A stretch of 64,000 bases of DNA from NCBI RefSeq assembly GCF_004362215.1, contig NZ_SNWR01000001.1, positions 3,702,001 to 3,766,000 of the forward strand, written 5' to 3'. The translations under genes and the position numbers were made by a program. The first letter of the stretch is position 1. Every line of letters starts with the position of its first letter. The notes below the pieces were generated by a model, which did not search any database, was not told the origin of the DNA, and was given only the letters and a program-made list of their open reading frames with translations. Positions 1-6,829 of this stretch are shown in pieces. Origin of the DNA: Paractinoplanes brasiliensis (lineage in GTDB: Bacteria; Actinomycetota; Actinomycetes; Mycobacteriales; Micromonosporaceae).

Positions 1-1
1 G

Positions 2-1585
2 AATTACCCCGATGGGGTGAACATGATGGCCAACACCTCGGTGCTGGCCGTTTCGTTGCCGATGACGCCTGTGACACTTCTGTTCGGGCCGCATGTGGCG
101 TTCAACTTATTTCTTACGCTCGCGTTGGCACTTACCGGCATCTCGTGGTATTTCGTGCTGTCCCGCGTGTTCGTCTCGTCACGTCTCGCGGCCTGGGTAG
201 GAGCGCTCTTCTGCACATTCGCGCCGAGCATGGTTTCGCACGCCGGCGGTCATCCGAACATCGTCTCGCAATTCCTGGTCCCGCTGATCATCTGGCGGAC
301 CCTGCGCCTGCGGCAGCCGGGCCGGGCGGTGCGCAACGGCCTCATCATGGCGGCGCTGCTGATCTGGCAGGCGTTCATCAACCTCGAGGTCTTGTTCATG
401 ACCGCGGTCGGGCTGGGCGTGTTCTGCCTGATCATGGCGGTCGCGCGGCGCAAGTCGCACCCGGGTGAGACCCGCCGGTTCCTGCGCGGTCTGGCCGTCG
501 CCGGCACGGTGACGCTGGCCGTCCTGGCCTACCCGCTGTCGGTGCAGTTCTTCGGCCCGCAGAGCTATCACGGCCTGCCGCAGTTCGTCCGTAACTTCGG
601 CGCCGACCTGGGCTCGTTCACCGCCTATTCGAGTCACTCGGTCGCCGGTAATGCGGTCATCGCCGAGCGGCTGGCGCAGAATCCGGCCGAGGAGAACGCA
701 TTCTTCGGCTGGGGTCTGGTCATTCTGTTCTTCGGCTTGATCGTGTGGATGCGCCGCTCGGTCGCGGTTCTCTCGCTGGGCTTCGTGGCGCTGCTGTTCG
801 CGGCAATGTCGCTCGGTCCGCGAATTTTCCTCAACGGCATCAACACCGGCATCCCGGGCATCTGGGCCGTTCTGCACAGTGTGCCGGTGCTCAACTCGGC
901 CGTGCCGACCCGCTGGGCCATGGCCATCGCGCCGGTCGTCGGGATCCTGCTGGCCCTCGGCGTGCAGCGCGCGATCGACCTGGTGAAGGCCCAGCCCGCC
1001 GCCCGCGGCCCGATCCGGGTAGCGATGATCACGGCGGTCGCGATGGCCCTCGTACCGCTCGTGCCGGTGCAGCTCAAGACCGCGCCGATGGCCCCGACGC
1101 CGGAGTTCGTCACGTCGGGCGCCTGGAAGCAGTACGTCGACGACAACCACACCGTTGTCACGCTGCCGCTGCCCGACTCGGGTTACCCCGACCCCCTGCG
1201 GTGGACGGCGATCACCGGGCAGGACATGCGCATCGCCGGGGCGTATGCGCTGCTGCCCAACCAGAACCCGCTCAACCCGGGCGACCGTACGGCGTTGTTC
1301 TCGCCGCCGTGGCGCCCGACCAGCGGCCTCATGGCCTCGATCCGTCAGGGCAATCCGATCCCCGAGATCAACGACACGCGCCGCGAGATGACGCTGGCCG
1401 ACCTGCGTTACTGGAAGGCCGCGGTGATCGTGCTGACGCCGCAGCTGCGTGACACCGAGATGCTGCGCGCGATGACCGGCCTGCTCGGCTTCCAGCCCGC
1501 CTGGACGGGCGGCGCCTGGGTCTGGGACGTCCGCCACCTGGTCGACGACCCGAACGCGGTGCTGACCGGCCCCGACATCGGCTGA
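2..1585 (+). CDS. Polytopic GT-C-like membrane protein, 5' truncated
   Basis: The reading frame is already open at the first bases of the window (N-Y-P-D-G-V-N before the first Met), so the true start lies upstream. The 527 visible residues contain roughly ten hydrophobic segments and then an extracytoplasmic C-terminal part of about 150 residues. The opening NYPDGVNMMANTSVL, followed by a helix and an FAPSMVSHAGGH-type segment, resembles actinobacterial membrane proteins of the GT-C glycosyltransferase type, which use polyprenyl-linked sugars on the outer membrane face. That assignment is by pattern only. The catalytic Asp usually lies in the first loop, which is missing here. A hairpin terminator follows directly. 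Confidence 0.75.
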   Translation, partial: NYPDGVNMMANTSVLAVSLPMTPVTLLFGPHVAFNLFLTLALALTGISWYFVLSRVFVSSRLAAWVGALFCTFAPSMVSHAGGHPNIVSQFLVPLIIWRTLRLRQPGRAVRNGLIMAALLIWQAFINLEVLFMTAVGLGVFCLIMAVARRKSHPGETRRFLRGLAVAGTVTLAVLAYPLSVQFFGPQSYHGLPQFVRNFGADLGSFTAYSSHSVAGNAVIAERLAQNPAEENAFFGWGLVILFFGLIVWMRRSVAVLSLGFVALLFAAMSLGPRIFLNGINTGIPGIWAVLHSVPVLNSAVPTRWAMAIAPVVGILLALGVQRAIDLVKAQPAARGPIRVAMITAVAMALVPLVPVQLKTAPMAPTPEFVTSGAWKQYVDDNHTVVTLPLPDSGYPDPLRWTAITGQDMRIAGAYALLPNQNPLNPGDRTALFSPPWRPTSGLMASIRQGNPIPEINDTRREMTLADLRYWKAAVIVLTPQLRDTEMLRAMTGLLGFQPAWTGGAWVWDVRHLVDDPNAVLTGPDIG

Positions 1586-1599
1586 TCGCGACGACGAGG

Positions 1600-1628
1600 A
1601 AAGGCGGCCCCAGTCCGGGACCGCCTTT
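1600..1628 (+). terminator. Hairpin terminator after the membrane protein gene
   Basis: AAAGGCGG at 1600-1607 pairs with CCGCCTTT at 1621-1628, and T residues follow. It lies 15 bases after the stop codon and faces the 3' end of the small minus-strand gene, so it may serve both. Confidence 0.7.
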
Positions 1629-1669
1629 TCTCACTCATGTGCCGGTCGGCGGCGGCACCTGTGTGCCGA

Positions 1670-1819
1670 TCAGCGGCGCCGGCTCTGGAATCTGGCCAGC
1701 AGGCTGCGCAGCTTGCGCTGATTCTCGGGCTTGGCGAGCTGCCGCCGCCCCTCGTCGATCATGCGCCGGCCTTGGGGACCGGCAACAAACGCGCGGACGC
1801 GTTGGGAAAACGACGGCAT
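1670..1819 (-). CDS. Small basic protein, 49 aa, unknown function
   Basis: The chosen start is the Met followed by PSFSQRVRAF. It has AGGAG six bases upstream, whereas an earlier in-frame Met at 1855 has no such site. The product is highly charged, with GPQGRRMIDEGRRQLAKPEN and a C-terminal Arg tail, and is predicted helical. Short proteins of this shape, with a KPENQRKLR-like segment, occur in many actinomycetes without a known role. There are no membrane or enzymatic motifs. It is transcribed towards the terminator of the upstream gene. Confidence 0.6.
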   Translation of the reverse strand: MPSFSQRVRAFVAGPQGRRMIDEGRRQLAKPENQRKLRSLLARFQSRRR

Positions 1820-1921
1820 CCGTGGCTCCTTTCGTCGGGTGCGGCGAGTGAACACGGATCCTTCTAGGTATGCCCACTTCTGCGCCTCGTTACGCCGCAG
1901 CCCTCAGCGGAACCGGGCCCG

Positions 1922-2731
1922 TCAGGACTTGATGCAGCAGCCCTGGCAGACCTTGGGCTGGGGCAGCGTGAAGGCCAGGCAGCACGTCTTGCGCTGGACG
2001 TCGAGCTTGCCGTTGCTGCCCGGCACCAGCTCGATCAGGTCTTCGACGCCGAGGGCGTTGTGGAGCTGGGCGATAGTCTCGGCGGAACGGCCGGGCAGCA
2101 CGTCGGCCGAGCGGAGCACCCCGTACGCCACGCCGGAGGAGAGCGAGCCCAGCAGGGTGCGCTTGCCGAGGCGTACGCGGTCATGAATGGCATCGAGCAG
2201 CGGGGACAGATGCTGGTCGAGCAGCGAGCGTCGCAGTTCGACCAGCAGGGCGGCCTCGTCGGGGACCACGCGGACGTGCGGCAGGCCGGAGAGCGCGAGG
2301 GGATCGCCGGCGAGGACGGCGACCGGGGTGCCGGCCCGCAGGCCGACGGTGATCAGCGGCCGGGGGTCGTCGAAGTGCGTCAGCACGTTGTCGGCGGTCA
2401 GCAGGGGCACGCGGCGGGCCGAGGCGTAACCGAGCACGGCCGGCAGGGCCACCCAGTAGGTGTACGCCTTCCACGCCAGCGCGGCGGCGGCGTGCGGCTG
2501 GGCGTTCCAGCGCCGACGCGACGACTCGAGCAGGATGTCGAGCTGTTCGCCGGCCAGCGCGCTCGCGGGTGTCCAGTCCGTGGGATCGTGGACGACCAAA
2601 TCGGGAGCGACGCCGGGCAGTTCGGTGCTGGTGCCGAACATCGCGCGCAGAGTCGCCTTCACCGGGGCCAGAGGGTCGGCGACGGTGACGGTGCGTGTGG
2701 TGCGGTGGAGAGCGGTGGTCACCGGTGGCAC
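1922..2731 (-). CDS. Ferric-siderophore reductase, FhuF-type (2Fe-2S)
   Basis: The product (about 269 aa) has the C-terminal cysteine signature of FhuF-like ferric iron reductases: Cys250-Cys251, ten residues, Cys262, two residues, Cys265. These ligate a [2Fe-2S] cluster that reduces ferric siderophores in the cytoplasm. The rest is an alpha/beta domain without membrane spans. The start is uncertain between GTG at 2731 and GTG at 2722. A GGAG lies just upstream, but neither spacing is ideal. An IdeR/DtxR-type iron box about 120 bases upstream fits iron-repressed expression. No siderophore biosynthesis or uptake genes are adjacent. Confidence 0.8.
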   Translation of the reverse strand: MPPVTTALHRTTRTVTVADPLAPVKATLRAMFGTSTELPGVAPDLVVHDPTDWTPASALAGEQLDILLESSRRRWNAQPHAAAALAWKAYTYWVALPAVLGYASARRVPLLTADNVLTHFDDPRPLITVGLRAGTPVAVLAGDPLALSGLPHVRVVPDEAALLVELRRSLLDQHLSPLLDAIHDRVRLGKRTLLGSLSSGVAYGVLRSADVLPGRSAETIAQLHNALGVEDLIELVPGSNGKLDVQRKTCCLAFTLPQPKVCQGCCIKS

Positions 2732-2850
2732 CCGCTCCGCGGTGACGTCAGCACCTGGGTCACCGCATTCACCTCGCCAAATTCGATAGCGGTCGAAGAA
2801 CTGACACGCAGGCCGAAACGCCTCCGTGACGACGACCCACCGTACACCTG

Positions 2851-2869
2851 TAAGGCTAGCCTAACCAAG
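2851..2869. promoter_or_regulatory. IdeR/DtxR-type iron box
   Basis: TAAGGCTAGCCTAACCAAG matches 15 of the 19 positions of the established IdeR/DmdR consensus TTAGGTTAGSCTAACCTAA, with an intact central TAGCCTAACC. It lies in the 293-base gap between the FhuF-like gene (minus) and the XRE-deformylase gene (plus). Iron-loaded IdeR would repress the reductase. Whether the divergent gene is also affected cannot be told from sequence. Confidence 0.75.
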
Positions 2870-3024
2870 CCCTCTGTTCGGACGAATACCCGGCGCAAGG
2901 GTCACCTAACCGGTCGCGCGCACGTTGCCTGATTCGTCAAGGTATCTGTCGTGTACGCGCTACTAGCACCATCCGGACACGACCGGCGGCGACACTGAAA
3001 TTCTCGTCCGCGAAGGGGACATCG

Positions 3025-4557
3025 ATGATGACCACCTCGCCCGTCGAGCGGGCCGCTGACCAGTTCGTGACGGCGCTGGCGCATTGGCGGGTCGAGCGGG
3101 GCATGAGCAAGAAGCAGCTCGCCGCGCGCATGGGTTTCGACCCCTCGTACGTCAGCCATGTCGAGGGACGCCGGCACAAGCCCACCGAGGACTTCGCCCG
3201 CCGGGCCGAGGCGGTGCTCGGGGCGGGCGGGGTCATCTGGCAACGTTTCCAGGAGTACGACGAGCTGCGACACGCCCGCAGCACGGCCCTGCACAGGGAC
3301 CCGCCGGTGCCGGTGCAGTGGCTCCCGCCCGGAACCGGGCTCATCGTCGAGCGTGAAGTGGCCGAACTCACGTACGAGGAAGGGGTCTATCGCTGCCGGG
3401 TGCGGCGAGCCCTGTACAACGCCGGGAGCGAGCCGGTGACGCGCTACCTCGTGAAGATCGCCGTCGACCGCTACCCGAACGACCCGACCGGCTCCAACCG
3501 CCACCACCGGGACAACCCGCTCACCTTCGACGAGCTGGCGCTGAGCGCGTGCGCGGGCGAGGGCGACGCGGTTGAGCCCATGCAGTGGCGGATCAAGCTC
3601 GACCGGGACGCGTCCAAGGAGGTGTGGCTGCTCTTCGCCAACGAGCGCGGGCAGTTCGCTCTCTATCCGGGCGAGCGGACCACCATCCAGTACGAATACA
3701 CGATCGGTGTGGAGAAGTGGGGCCAGTGGTTCCAGCGCGCGGTGCGGCTGCCCACCCGGCGGCTGACCGTCCGGCTCAACTTCCCGTCATCCTTCGACCC
3801 GCAGGTGTGGGGCGTCGAGACGTCGCTCGCGGCCGAGGTGCCCGTGCGTACCCCCATGGAACGGCACAACGAGGGCGACCGGGCGGTCTTCGAATGGTCG
3901 ACCGACTCGCCGCAGCTGAACGCGCGCTACCGGCTCGAATGGCGGTTCCGGGCCGCGGGGGCCCCGGCCTGCCCCGCGCTGGCGCCGGAGAGCAACGGCA
4001 ACGGCCAGCCCCGGGTGTCCGGGCAGATGCGCGGCATCGGGATCGTGCAGCGCGGCTCGGAACTGCTGCGGCAACGCGCCCGGCACTACCAGTTGCCGCG
4101 TGAGGCGACGGCCGCCCGCGAAACGGTGGCGGCGTTGCACGCGGCGCTCGGCCGGCTCGAACAGGTGCACGACTTCACCAAGGGCGTGGGCCTGTCGGCG
4201 CCGCAGATCGGACGGTCCGCGGCGGTCGCGGTGGTGCGGCCGGCCGACCGCGACGCCGATCCGGTGGTGCTGATCAACCCCCGGGTGGTCGGCGAGTCCG
4301 GCGAGCGCGACGAGCAGTACGAGGGCTGCCTGTCGTTCTTCGACTACCGCGGTCTGGTGCGGCGGCCGCTGACCATCGACGTCGAGCACGCCCGGTACGA
4401 CGGCACCCGCATGATCACGCGGTTCGAACGGGCGCTGGCCCGGCTGGTCGCGCACGAGATCGACCACCTCGAGGGGCGGCTGTACGTGGACCGGATGAAC
4501 GCGGAGTCGAACCTCGTTCCGGACTACACCCAGAGCGGGCGGCCCTGGGCGTACTGA
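3025..4557 (+). CDS. XRE regulator fused to a peptide deformylase domain
   Basis: This is a 510-residue protein in three parts. Residues 15-75 are an XRE/Cro helix-turn-helix (MSKKQLAARMGFDPSYVSHV). Residues about 110-320 are a beta-rich region I do not recognise. Residues about 345-505 are a peptide deformylase domain with all three motifs: GVGLSAPQ at 387, EGCLS at 433 (metal ligand Cys435) and HEIDH at 477 (His477, Glu478, His481). Deformylases remove formyl groups from nascent N-termini using a bound metal. The metal ligands and catalytic Glu are intact, so activity is plausible, but the fusion suggests a regulatory rather than housekeeping role. The start at the first of two tandem ATGs follows GAAGGGG. 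The gene stands alone and ends 10 bases before the convergent flavohemoprotein gene. Confidence 0.85.
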   Translation: MMTTSPVERAADQFVTALAHWRVERGMSKKQLAARMGFDPSYVSHVEGRRHKPTEDFARRAEAVLGAGGVIWQRFQEYDELRHARSTALHRDPPVPVQWLPPGTGLIVEREVAELTYEEGVYRCRVRRALYNAGSEPVTRYLVKIAVDRYPNDPTGSNRHHRDNPLTFDELALSACAGEGDAVEPMQWRIKLDRDASKEVWLLFANERGQFALYPGERTTIQYEYTIGVEKWGQWFQRAVRLPTRRLTVRLNFPSSFDPQVWGVETSLAAEVPVRTPMERHNEGDRAVFEWSTDSPQLNARYRLEWRFRAAGAPACPALAPESNGNGQPRVSGQMRGIGIVQRGSELLRQRARHYQLPREATAARETVAALHAALGRLEQVHDFTKGVGLSAPQIGRSAAVAVVRPADRDADPVVLINPRVVGESGERDEQYEGCLSFFDYRGLVRRPLTIDVEHARYDGTRMITRFERALARLVAHEIDHLEGRLYVDRMNAESNLVPDYTQSGRPWAY

Positions 4558-4566
4558 AAGATCTGC

Positions 4567-5679
4567 TCAGAGGTCGCTGAAACTGTCGTACTTGATGCGG
4601 ATCGACGGCACCTGCAGCTCGGCCAGCGTCTTCAGCGTGGCCTTGACCATCTGGCCCGAACCCGAGACGAAGAAGTCGTGCTCGCTCCACGGGCCGTAGC
4701 GCGCCACCACGTCAGAGATTTGCCCCTGCTCGCCCGGGAAGGTGGGATCGTCGCTGCACGCGGTCACCACCGACAGCCACGGGTAGCGCGCCGCCAGCCG
4801 GTTCAGCTCGGCCATGTCGTACAGGTCCTCGCGGTTGCGGGCGCCGAAGAACAGGTGCACCCAGCGGGTCCGGTTGTAGCGGGTGAGCTCCTCGAGCAGC
4901 GACTTGATCGGCGCGAGGCCGGTGCCGCCCGCGACGAACACGGTGTCGCGAGTGGAACGGCGGTCGAGGTTCATGCTGCCCATCGGCGCGGCCAGCCGGA
5001 CCATGTCGCCGACCACGAGACGGCGTACGAGGGCACTGGACACCCAGCCGGCGCCGAGGGCCCGTACGTGGAACTCCAGGGTGTTGTCGCGGCGTGGGGC
5101 GTTCGCGACCGAATAGGTGCGCCACAGCCGCGGCTGTATTCGTGGGCACTCGACGCTCAGGTATTGGCCGGCGCGGAACTCCAGGGGTTGCAGGGGCTGG
5201 ACCGTGAACACGGCGATGTCCTTGGCGCGGCGCTCGTGAGCGACGACCTCGGCGTACCAGTAGGGCGGGTTGGTGTCGGCCTCCGCACCGCTCAGCATCT
5301 TCGAGGCGATGGTCGCGTACGCGTCGGCCCAGGCCTGGTCGTACTCGACGCTCCACCGCTCGCCCGCGTACTGCCGCATCGCCTCGATCAAGGCGCCACC
5401 CACCACCTCGTAGTGTTCTGGTTCCACGTGGAACTTGCGATGATCGCGGCCGAGCGCGCGCAGGTACTCGTCGAACTTCTCCGGATCCTCGAGCGTCTGC
5501 ACGGCTCGCACGATGGCGTCCAGCAGCCGCGAACGCTGCACGTCCATGTGCACCGGGAACAAGTCACGCAGCGCCGGATTGGACAGGAACAGCCGCGCGT
5601 AGAAATAGCTGGCGACCTTGTCCTGATGCTCCTCGACGAGGCTCCAGCTCTCCTTGAGCATGCGTCCGAGGTCTCCCAT
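4567..5679 (-). CDS. Flavohemoprotein-like globin-reductase
   Basis: The N-terminal globin domain (about residues 5-135) has the distal FP of LFPVHM and a proximal His in GRDHRKFHVEPEHY. An FAD domain with RTYSVAN and an NAD(P) domain with GGTGLAPI and SGSGQMV follow. Flavohemoproteins oxidise NO to nitrate with O2 and NAD(P)H. Some actinobacterial ones (type II) have other electron-transfer roles, and I cannot separate the types here. I chose the Met preceding GDLGRMLKESW. The reading frame stays open to an ATG at 5796, but those 39 extra codons have only about half G/C in third positions, unlike the gene, and would run almost into the start of the divergent gene. No NsrR site was seen. Confidence 0.85.
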   Translation of the reverse strand: MGDLGRMLKESWSLVEEHQDKVASYFYARLFLSNPALRDLFPVHMDVQRSRLLDAIVRAVQTLEDPEKFDEYLRALGRDHRKFHVEPEHYEVVGGALIEAMRQYAGERWSVEYDQAWADAYATIASKMLSGAEADTNPPYWYAEVVAHERRAKDIAVFTVQPLQPLEFRAGQYLSVECPRIQPRLWRTYSVANAPRRDNTLEFHVRALGAGWVSSALVRRLVVGDMVRLAAPMGSMNLDRRSTRDTVFVAGGTGLAPIKSLLEELTRYNRTRWVHLFFGARNREDLYDMAELNRLAARYPWLSVVTACSDDPTFPGEQGQISDVVARYGPWSEHDFFVSGSGQMVKATLKTLAELQVPSIRIKYDSFSDL

Positions 5680-5801
5680 GCCCTCAGCGTGGTCAGAAGA
5701 GTCGGAAAGACGACGCACGGCACGTGCGACTCGTCTCCTTTGCGCCGCGACGCTTGCCCGGATTCGTCCGTTTACGTGGAGGGTCGGAGTGCCCATGCTC
5801 C

Positions 5802-5807
5802 TACAGT
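5802..5807 (+). promoter_or_regulatory. TACAGT -10 box of a leaderless transcript
   Basis: TACAGT ends 6 bases before the GTG start at 5814, so transcription would begin at or next to the start codon. No ribosome binding site is present, which supports both the leaderless reading and the chosen start. Confidence 0.55.
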
Positions 5808-5813
5808 TGGCGC

Positions 5814-6581
5814 GTGACTCTAGAGCGCCAGCAGGCCACCCGGCCGATCCTCACCGCCGAGATCGTCATCGTGCTGTTGCTGTCGCTCGGGCAGAGCGCG
5901 GTCTATTCGGTGGTCTCGCTGATCGCCAAGCTGACCGCCGACAAGCCGCTCTCCCAGCAGGCGGCCGTGCTCAACGCGTCCCAGTCGCCGCGCCCCTACC
6001 TCGACCTGACCTACCAGCTGCTCGGCACGTTCTTCGACCTGATCCCGGTGGCGTTGGCGCTCTACCTGCTGCTGCGGGACCGCATCTCGCCGCGCGACGA
6101 GCTCGGCCTTTCCTTCGACCGCACACGCTTCGACTGGAGCCGGGGCGCTTTGCTGGCCGCCTGCATCGGGATTCCCGGACTCCTTCTGGTGTACGTGGCC
6201 AAGCTGCTCGGCATCAACGCCCAGATCGTGCCGGCGGCGCTGCAACCCGTGTGGTGGGCGGTGCCGGTGCTCATTCTCGCGGCCATCCAGAACGCTGTTC
6301 TCGAAGAAGTGATTGTCGTCGGGTACCTGATGACCCGGCTCCGGCAGTGGGGCATGTCCACCGTCGCGATCGTGGCGACCTCGGCCGTGCTGCGCGGGTC
6401 CTATCACCTTTACCAGGGGTTCGGCGCGTTCATCGGCAACGCCGTCATGGGGGTGGTGTTCGCGCTGTTCTACCTCAGGTACAAGCGGGTGATGCCGCTG
6501 ATCGTGGCGCATACCCTGCTTGATGTGGTGGCCTTTGTCGGTTACGCCCTGTTGCCCGAGTCCTGGTTCAGTTGGGTGTAG
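5814..6581 (+). CDS. CPBP-family intramembrane metalloprotease
   Basis: This 255-residue protein has about seven membrane segments. The family (CPBP/CAAX protease and bacteriocin-processing, Abi) carries a Glu-Glu motif followed by His in later helices. Here Glu164-Glu165 are in VLEEVIVVGYL, and GSYHLYQG and AHTLLDVVAF supply the later histidines, so the active site looks complete. Members cleave substrates within the membrane, but the target is unknown. The GTG start is set by the leaderless -10 box; upstream in-frame codons are atypical. The gene runs into the minisatellite downstream. Confidence 0.85.
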   Translation: MTLERQQATRPILTAEIVIVLLLSLGQSAVYSVVSLIAKLTADKPLSQQAAVLNASQSPRPYLDLTYQLLGTFFDLIPVALALYLLLRDRISPRDELGLSFDRTRFDWSRGALLAACIGIPGLLLVYVAKLLGINAQIVPAALQPVWWAVPVLILAAIQNAVLEEVIVVGYLMTRLRQWGMSTVAIVATSAVLRGSYHLYQGFGAFIGNAVMGVVFALFYLRYKRVMPLIVAHTLLDVVAFVGYALLPESWFSWV

Positions 6582-6586
6582 TTGCG

Positions 6587-6829
6587 GACTGCTCCAGCCG
6601 CGGGCCGCTCAGCTGTGCGTGGCGGGGGGCTGTTCCGGCTGTGCGTGGCGGGCCGCTCAGCTGTACGTGGCGGCGGGCTGTTCCGGCTGTGCGTGGCGGG
6701 TCGTTCCGGCTGTGCGTGGCGGGTCGTTCCGGCTGTGCGTGGCGGCGGGCTGTTCCAGCTGTACGTAGTGGCGGCCACTTCAGCCGTTTGTACTGGTGGC
6801 CGTTTCAGCTCTGCGTAGTGGCGGGCCGT
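6587..6829. repeat. Degenerate minisatellite, ~23-26 bp units
   Basis: Read on the minus strand, about ten imperfect copies of GAACGGCCCGCCACGCACAG follow one another, each ending in CCG or CTG before the next. Unit length varies by 3-4 bases and several copies differ by single substitutions. The first copy contains the last codons and stop codon of the adjacent EcsC-like gene, so the array appears to have grown from the 3' end of that gene. There are no unique spacers, so it is not a CRISPR. Confidence 0.8.

Noticed and set aside
5680..5796. 39-codon N-terminal extension of the flavohemoprotein
   Set aside because: Third-position G/C drops to about half in these codons and the extension would run almost into the leaderless promoter and start of the divergent gene.
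6587..6829. Array of short repeats as a possible CRISPR
   Set aside because: Units are contiguous with no unique spacers, vary in length and share sequence with the adjacent gene end; no cas genes.
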